From NCBI GenBank assembly GCA_007116605.1, contig SKID01000324.1:1-10524 (forward strand): 10,524 bases of DNA, read 5' to 3'. The stretch is from Tissierellia bacterium (GTDB taxonomy: Bacteria; Bacillota; Clostridia; Tissierellales; Dethiosulfatibacteraceae). Below the pieces are notes generated by a model. The model saw only the letters and a list, made by a program, of their open reading frames with translations, made no database searches and was not told the origin of the DNA. The position numbers were made by a program, and so were the translations under genes. How positions within the stretch are numbered: position 1 is the first letter of the stretch; every line of letters starts with the position of its first letter. Positions 6,230 to 10,524 of this stretch are shown here, one piece after another.

Positions 6230-6381
6230 TATCAACACATGATAGAAATCATCAGATCATTCATGTTCAGATGGCATTTGAAACGCCTCTAAATTTTAAA
6301 AATCGTCATCCAGGGACGCTATAGTGCTTATCTTCCATTAAAGAAGTGACCGCCTTAGCACAATGAGTCATCGGACAAAAA
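6230..6381. repeat. Diverged dispersed repeat, copy B
   Basis: Partner of copy A (4469-4604), in the same orientation, carrying the shared words TATCAACA (6230-6237), CAGATG (6268-6273), ATCCAGGGACGCTATAG, ATCTTCCA, CTTAG and GACAAAA. It has about 17 extra bases between the first two words. It fills most of the gap between the lipoprotein terminator and the tRNA gene, and no gene is seen in it. Confidence 0.55.
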
Positions 6382-6402
6382 TTTTAGTTTTGTGTTATTA
6401 AA

Positions 6403-6479
6403 TGGTGCACCTGGGAGGAATCGAACCCCCGGCACATGCCTTAGGAGGGCACTGCTCTATCCTACTGAGCTACAGGTGC
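6403..6479 (-). tRNA. tRNA-Arg (anticodon CCU)
   Basis: The minus strand folds as a complete cloverleaf. Acceptor arms GCACCTG/CAGGTGC have discriminator A and an encoded CCA (6403-6405). The D arm is GCTC...GAGC, the anticodon arm GTGCC-CTCCTAA-GGCAT, and the T arm GGGGG-TTCGAAT-CCTCC. The loop CTCCTAA gives anticodon CCU, which reads the arginine codon AGG. It stands alone with its own promoter. No second copy of its 3' end is seen in the window, so there is no sign that it served as an integration site here. Confidence 0.96.
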
Positions 6480-6493
6480 ACAGTCACTTAAAG

Positions 6494-6522
6494 ATTTTAC
6501 AGAATTAGCACTGCTTTGTCAA
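6494..6522 (-). promoter_or_regulatory. Promoter of tRNA-Arg
   Basis: Minus-strand TTGACA (6517-6522), 17-base spacer, TAAAAT (6494-6499). The predicted start is about seven bases before the tRNA 5' end at 6479. It has the same boxes and spacer length as the regulator promoter at 4263-4291, and both -35 boxes sit in CCATTGACA. Confidence 0.8.
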
Positions 6523-6627
6523 TGGTGGATATTGAACAATTTCTATCTCCTCTATCTGATGACAAACTGTGCCAAGACGCCCTTTTTATTATTAAAAACC
6601 TGTTGATGTTTAAAAAATCATCTATTG
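6523..6627. other. Intergenic stretch with no supported gene
   Basis: An AT-rich stretch between the tRNA promoter and the hairpin at 6632. Its first bases (6521-6538, AATGGTGGATATTGAACA) nearly match the start of repeat A's flank (4460-4476), so a third, badly decayed repeat copy may lie here. The rest of the match is too weak to call. Confidence 0.3.
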
Positions 6628-6675
6628 AAAAGTCGCCACGCATGCTCGTGACTTTAGTCGTGAGTTAGTGGCGAC
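6628..6675 (-). terminator. Nested 44-nt hairpin, probable terminator of the DUF401 gene
   Basis: Outer arms GTCGCCAC (6632-6639) and GTGGCGAC (6668-6675) are perfectly complementary. Inner arms CTCGTGAC (6645-6652) and GTCGTGAG (6657-6664) enclose a TTTA loop. On the minus strand the outer stem is followed by TTTT (6631-6628), and it lies about 70 bases past the DUF401 stop, which suits a terminator. The inner stem pairs fully, with two G-U pairs, only as plus-strand RNA; on the minus strand it has two A-C mismatches. A plus-strand structured RNA is therefore not excluded. Confidence 0.55.
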
Positions 6676-6746
6676 ATATGTTTATATAAAAACAAGACGA
6701 AAGCATTAAAAACACTAGAATAACGCCTTTACTCCATATAGTTTAT

Positions 6747-7970
6747 TTAAATAAATATCATAAAAATGGCTATTGTGACAATTAACAATAGCATTAATGT
6801 CAATCCATACCATCGATATTCTCGATATAATTCTAAAGTATTGGTTTTCATCACTTGAACTGTAAAAGCTTGGCACAAATGTAAGGGCGAGAAAAAATAT
6901 CCTAAAAAAGCACAACAACTTGCGATATACACATATAAATGAATCATTAATACCGAACCTTCTAATTGATTCACCAAAGGCAGTGTAATGGCTAATGCCG
7001 CTAATTTATAACCTGAAATAAAACCAAAAAACAAAGAAGTTATAAATAGAGTTGCCATAATTACAAACACATTGTCGCTTGCATAAAACAAATTGCTGAA
7101 AACCATCAACATATCTGTCATTTCTAATATGATGCTTTGCATCATTAAAACTGCAACGACTGTGAAAACCATATTCTTATCAAATGCCTTAATCACTTGT
7201 TTTAAAAAATGCTCCGTGTCACTCATTAAGTAAATAATAAAAATACTCACTAACATGGAGAGTGAAAAGGGAACGCCTGTCAAACCTGTGATGATAACGC
7301 ATGAATAAATGGGCGATGTATAGACTAATAATTGCTTCACTTGCTTCCAGCTTCTATCTTGTGCTTTACGATTTCCAACATCAATATCTCTAAGAAAAAA
7401 CAAATAGCCTAATGCCACGATACCTATCACATAAACACTATTCATCAATATTAATAGACTAACCCTAAAATCTGGAATGGTACTTTGAATAATCAAAAAA
7501 GTAGTATTAAAAGGCAATAAAAACATGGTTACATGTCTAAATACTAAGTTGATAACTGCTCTTCTTGGCGGTGAAAGATGAATATCTTCACCCATTTCGT
7601 TGACAAAAGGCGCTGATAATATGGCACCACCCGGTATACTCAACATACCAATCATGGCAGGAATAATCGTAATAATATTACGTTTACTACCTATAAGTTG
7701 CAAAAGGGTTTCAACAATACCATCCAATATTTTGTAATGTTTAAGCAATCCTCCTAAAATATTTATCATCATTACCACTAAAATGGTGTTGACAGAAGAA
7801 GGGGTTGTAAAAACACTCATAATGGCTCGCAAAGAAGCTCTAGCACCTATCCCTGAAACCATTGCTAAAACCAATGCAGTAATTAATATAGTTTGACTTA
7901 ACTTGAATTTCTTTTTTATCAGAACGGGAATTAGCATAAAAGTAATTCCCGCTGCAGTCAATTGATACAT
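6747..7970 (-). CDS. DUF401-family integral membrane protein
   Basis: A 407-residue polytopic membrane protein with about ten to twelve hydrophobic segments spread over its full length. It shows the DUF401 signatures SIPGGAILSAPFV (111-123) and FFSPLHLCQAF (359-369), plus a charged cytoplasmic-like loop near 194-212. The two halves each contain such a conserved segment, as expected of an inverted-repeat transporter fold. From memory the family is grouped with the ion-transporter superfamily, but no substrate is established. I choose the ATG at 7970 because AAAGGA lies five bases upstream; an ATG at 7976 and a TTG at 8000 are in-frame alternatives with poorer sites. It follows the carboxypeptidase gene by about 125 bases on the same strand, has a promoter of its own (8039-8067), and ends before the hairpin at 6632-6675. 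Nothing in the window indicates its solute. Confidence 0.85.
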   Translation of the reverse strand: MYQLTAAGITFMLIPVLIKKKFKLSQTILITALVLAMVSGIGARASLRAIMSVFTTPSSVNTILVVMMINILGGLLKHYKILDGIVETLLQLIGSKRNIITIIPAMIGMLSIPGGAILSAPFVNEMGEDIHLSPPRRAVINLVFRHVTMFLLPFNTTFLIIQSTIPDFRVSLLILMNSVYVIGIVALGYLFFLRDIDVGNRKAQDRSWKQVKQLLVYTSPIYSCVIITGLTGVPFSLSMLVSIFIIYLMSDTEHFLKQVIKAFDKNMVFTVVAVLMMQSIILEMTDMLMVFSNLFYASDNVFVIMATLFITSLFFGFISGYKLAALAITLPLVNQLEGSVLMIHLYVYIASCCAFLGYFFSPLHLCQAFTVQVMKTNTLELYREYRWYGLTLMLLLIVTIAIFMIFI

Positions 7971-8038
7971 ATTCATCCTTTCTGATTTGATCCCTAGCAA
8001 AGAGGTAAATACTAATCAGCGAGAATGCCATTTGATCC

Positions 8039-8067
8039 TTAATATCACATAAGATCTCAAATCTCAA
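8039..8067 (-). promoter_or_regulatory. Candidate promoter of the DUF401 gene
   Basis: Minus-strand TTGAGA (8062-8067), 17-base spacer, TATTAA (8039-8044). A second TTGAGA at 8055-8060 forms a seven-base-offset tandem with the first. It is placed between the carboxypeptidase stop and the DUF401 start. No clear terminator follows the carboxypeptidase, so read-through from upstream is also possible. Confidence 0.5.
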
Positions 8068-8095
8068 TTCTAAATGTGAAAATCTTGCGATTATT

Positions 8096-9277
8096 TTAAA
8101 TACCTAACAAATTAGCTAAAAATCTGAATATTCGAGTAAAAAATCCAGCCCTTTCTATCTTTACTTCTGTCACAACCGCAATGGTATGGACTTTTTCATT
8201 ATTTAGATAAATATTTAAGTTTCCAATAACAGTCCCTTTATCCATAGGTGCTTTAATATCTTCATCGAATTTCATTTCTGTTCTAAAAGTCGTTCCTGTT
8301 CTGACCAGCTTATAATAATCTTCTGAGGCTACTACAGGAACATCAACTTCCAAAGCATTGCCCACTTTAATCGTTCCTAATGACTCATTCTCAGAAATCA
8401 CTTTCTCAATAAAGTAATTATAAAGTCCATACTCTAACAATGTCTTAGACTTATTGATACGATCTTCATGGCTATGGGCTCCCATTAAGACAGCAATCAC
8501 ACGACGATCTTTCAAACTGTCTTGATCATCTCTATATGGAACTGTCGAAACTAGACATAAACCCGCCTTATGTGTATATCCTGTCTTTAGTCCATCCACT
8601 CCTGGCATTTTGTCTAGCAAAGGATTTGTAGCTTCTCTAGTAAAATTTCTTTCTGGCAATGTAACTTCTCTCTGGATCGTGACTTCTGCAATATCTGGAT
8701 ATCTCTTTAATAAGTAAGCAGATAAGTAAAACAAATCTTTAGCTGACATTTTATTCTGATCTGATTCTTGTGTGTCACTGGGCATGCCACTTGGATTGAT
8801 AAAATGGGCTGTTACTAATCCTAATTCTTCAGCTTTTTGATGCATTTCTGCCAAAAAAGCTTCTTCGCTACCCGATACATGTTCTGCAATAGCAACTGCT
8901 GCATCATTTCCAGAAACAATCATGATAGAATTCATCAACACTCTAAGAGGAATCTCTTCCCCTGTTCTTAAATTAAAAGAACTCCCTTGAATACTAGCTG
9001 CATAAGTAGAAACAGTCACTAAATCGTCAAAATTAACTCTTCCAGCTTCAATCGCTTCTCTAGCCACAAGATATGTCATAATTTTAGTCACACTGGCTAT
9101 TTCAACAGATTCTTCAGCATTATACTCATAAAAAATTTCTAGCGTATCCATATCACCCACTAAAGCAGTTCTAATATTTTCGCTAACGTCAATATTACCA
9201 AAAGCTGTCATCGTGGTCATTTGAAGCAAGACAATCAACCAGATAACGATTTGTTTTGTTGTTTTTCTAATTCTCAA
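8096..9277 (-). CDS. D-alanyl-D-alanine carboxypeptidase, peptidase family S11 (DacF-like PBP)
   Basis: A penicillin-binding protein that removes the terminal D-Ala from peptidoglycan stem peptides outside the membrane. From the TTG at 9277 it has 393 residues: a basic head and hydrophobic export segment (about 10-26), then the serine-acyl enzyme motifs SVTK (62-65, nucleophile S62), SGN (122-124) and KTG (231-233, in [10 protein letters not shown]). The C-terminal part has beta-rich PBP5-like sequence, ending in an amphipathic helix ([18 protein letters not shown]) that would hold it to the membrane face. Length matches DacA/DacF-type enzymes. GGAGG at 9289-9293 lies 11 bases before the TTG at 9277. 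Another in-frame TTG at 9295 would swallow that site, so 9277 is preferred, though not certain. Either start overlaps the end of serS, suggesting co-transcription and translational coupling. The sporulation link known for some DacF proteins cannot be inferred here. Confidence 0.92.
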   Translation of the reverse strand: MRIRKTTKQIVIWLIVLLQMTTMTAFGNIDVSENIRTALVGDMDTLEIFYEYNAEESVEIASVTKIMTYLVAREAIEAGRVNFDDLVTVSTYAASIQGSSFNLRTGEEIPLRVLMNSIMIVSGNDAAVAIAEHVSGSEEAFLAEMHQKAEELGLVTAHFINPSGMPSDTQESDQNKMSAKDLFYLSAYLLKRYPDIAEVTIQREVTLPERNFTREATNPLLDKMPGVDGLKTGYTHKAGLCLVSTVPYRDDQDSLKDRRVIAVLMGAHSHEDRINKSKTLLEYGLYNYFIEKVISENESLGTIKVGNALEVDVPVVASEDYYKLVRTGTTFRTEMKFDEDIKAPMDKGTVIGNLNIYLNNEKVHTIAVVTEVKIERAGFFTRIFRFLANLLGI

Positions 9278-10524
9278 TTTTTTCTTTTCCTCCAAGATAA
9301 GATCTTAACCCTTCAGGAATGGTAATGCTTCCATCTGGATTTTGATAGTTTTCCAAAATAGCAGCAAAAGTTCTACCTACTGCCAAACCAGATCCATTTA
9401 AAGTATGTAGATACTCTATTTTACCTGATTCATTTCTAAATCTCAAGTTTGCTCTTCTTGCTTGATAATCTTCAAAGTTTGAGCATGAAGAAATTTCTAC
9501 ATATCGGTTATAACTGGGCATCCAAACTTCTAAGTCATAAGTTTTAGCTGAAGAAAAACCGGTGTCTCCAGTACATAATTCAATGACTCTATAGGGTAAA
9601 CCCAGTCTTTTTAATATGGTTTCAGCAAAATCAGTCAGTTTTTCTAGTTCTTGATAAGAGTCTTCTGGCTTTGCTAACATCACCATTTCTACTTTATCAA
9701 ATTGATGGTTTCGAATCAAGCCCCTTGTATCTCGTCCTGCAGAACCTGCTTCAGATCTAAAACAAGGTGTATAGGCAGTCATATATAAAGGCAGTTGGCT
9801 TTCGTCTAATATCTCATCTTTATATATATTCGTGACTGGCACTTCTGCAGTTGGGATGAGATAAAATTCTTTATCTTTAATTTTAAAAACATCTTCTTCA
9901 AATTTTGGTAATTGACCTGTGCCAATCATGCTTTCACGATTAACCATAAAAGGAGGAAGAATTTCAGTAAAACCATGTTCTTCCGTATGAATATCTAGCA
10001 TAAAACTAATCAAGGCTCTCTCTAATTTTGCACCCAGTCCTTTAAACATAGAAAACCTTGCTCCTGTTATTTTTGATGCTCTTTCAAAATCTAATATTTG
10101 CAGGGCTGTCCCCAAATCCCAATGAGGTTTAATTTCAAAATCAAAGATAGGCGGTTTACCAATGACTCGAATTTCTGTATTTTCTTCTTCTGTAAAACCT
10201 GCTTTTACATCTGGATGAGGTGCATTAGGAATTTCTAGTAATGCTGTTAGGATTTTATCCTCCACATCTTTTACTAAAACATCTAATTCTTTAATCTTTA
10301 CAGACAAATTTTTCATAGATTCTAGTGTTTCTGAAACATCTTTACCTTCTTTTTTAAGTAATGGAATTTGTTTAGACACCTTATTTTGTTCTGCTTTCAT
10401 TTCTTCAACTTCTTGGAGCAATTGACGTCTCTTCTCATCATAAGTCACAATATGGTCAATGGATAATTCAGGATTTCTCCTTTTAAGTAAAAGATTCATT
10501 TCTTCTGGATTTTTTCGTATTCTT
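9267..10524 (-). CDS. serS: Seryl-tRNA synthetase, 5' end cut by window edge
   Basis: A cytosolic class II synthetase charging tRNA-Ser. The frame is open to the right edge and reads RIRKNPEE before the first internal Met at 10499, matching the usual SerS N-terminus, so only about five codons are missing and 10499 is not the true start. Counting from that internal Met: a long antiparallel coiled-coil arm that binds the tRNA long variable arm (about 20-88), then IPTAEVPVT (215-223), motif 2 [14 protein letters not shown] (247-260) followed by [30 protein letters not shown] (309-328), and motif 3 [13 protein letters not shown] (369-381). Nothing appears missing from the catalytic core. Its stop codon lies inside the start region of the downstream carboxypeptidase gene. 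Any upstream T-box leader would be outside the window. Confidence 0.97.
   Translation of the reverse strand, partial: RIRKNPEEMNLLLKRRNPELSIDHIVTYDEKRRQLLQEVEEMKAEQNKVSKQIPLLKKEGKDVSETLESMKNLSVKIKELDVLVKDVEDKILTALLEIPNAPHPDVKAGFTEEENTEIRVIGKPPIFDFEIKPHWDLGTALQILDFERASKITGARFSMFKGLGAKLERALISFMLDIHTEEHGFTEILPPFMVNRESMIGTGQLPKFEEDVFKIKDKEFYLIPTAEVPVTNIYKDEILDESQLPLYMTAYTPCFRSEAGSAGRDTRGLIRNHQFDKVEMVMLAKPEDSYQELEKLTDFAETILKRLGLPYRVIELCTGDTGFSSAKTYDLEVWMPSYNRYVEISSCSNFEDYQARRANLRFRNESGKIEYLHTLNGSGLAVGRTFAAILENYQNPDGSITIPEGLRSYLGGKEKIEN

Noticed and set aside
6370..6402. Terminator after tRNA-Arg (ACAAAA/TTTTTGT pairing)
   Set aside because: The stem is only A/T-rich and weak, and cannot be told from background AT richness.
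6403..6479. tRNA-Arg as an integration site of a mobile element
   Set aside because: No integrase gene and no second copy of the tRNA 3' end are present in the window.
6715..6918. A short minus-strand open frame inside the DUF401 gene
   Set aside because: Alternative frame over the C-terminal part of a well-supported membrane protein gene.
7840..8067. A 75-codon minus-strand open frame over the DUF401 start
   Set aside because: It overlaps the DUF401 N-terminus and its candidate promoter, and has no family resemblance.
1..10524. CRISPR array, phage or conventional IS element
   Set aside because: No regularly spaced identical repeats, no transposase or phage gene, and no terminal inverted repeats around a coding unit were seen.

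Overview
The window looks like chromosomal DNA of a low-GC, probably strictly anaerobic member of the Clostridia (Firmicutes). The basis is AT-rich intergenic DNA with strong GGAGG ribosome-binding sites, TTG start codons, a lipobox lipoprotein, serS followed by a DacF-like carboxypeptidase, and a pyrrolysine-free MttB-family methyltransferase of the kind found in methylamine- and betaine-using anaerobes. Genus cannot be assigned from the sequence alone.

Layout. (1) Positions 1-2831, minus strand: a tight three-gene unit read ridA-like -> mttB-like -> acnX large subunit. Gaps are 10 and 16 bp, and acnX runs off the left edge. It has its own promoter at 2859-2886. (2) Positions 3049-4242, minus strand: an AraC-family regulator with a cysteine-containing PocR-like sensor domain. 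It ends in its own rho-independent terminator (3021-3055) and has a near-consensus promoter (4263-4291). It probably controls the catabolic unit. (3) Positions 4243-4654: a gene-poor stretch with the regulator promoter and copy A of a diverged dispersed repeat. (4) Positions 4655-6145, plus strand: a 496-residue lipoprotein, the only plus-strand gene, whose last ~80 residues look like a free-standing Cache-type ligand-binding module. A terminator follows, then copy B of the repeat. (5) Positions 6403-6479, minus strand: tRNA-Arg(CCU) with its own promoter. (6) A 44-nt nested hairpin (6632-6675) downstream of a DUF401 integral membrane protein (6747-7970). (7) Positions 8096-10524, minus strand: a D-Ala-D-Ala carboxypeptidase of peptidase family S11 whose start overlaps the end of serS. 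serS lacks only its first few codons at the right edge.

How the genes may work together. Regions 1 and 2 read as an inducible catabolic module. An MttB-family enzyme would demethylate an N-methylated (quaternary) amine. An aconitase-X large subunit, a family whose characterised bacterial members dehydrate cis-3-hydroxy-L-proline, would dehydrate a hydroxylated product. A Rid protein would hydrolyse or detoxify the enamine/imine formed. A methylated hydroxyproline-type substrate is the simplest hypothesis, but it is inference. The AcnX is unusually cysteine-rich and departs from the family's usual active-site motifs, so its substrate may be new. The lipoprotein-Cache protein is the other candidate for undescribed biology. 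The serS/carboxypeptidase/DUF401/tRNA part is largely housekeeping.
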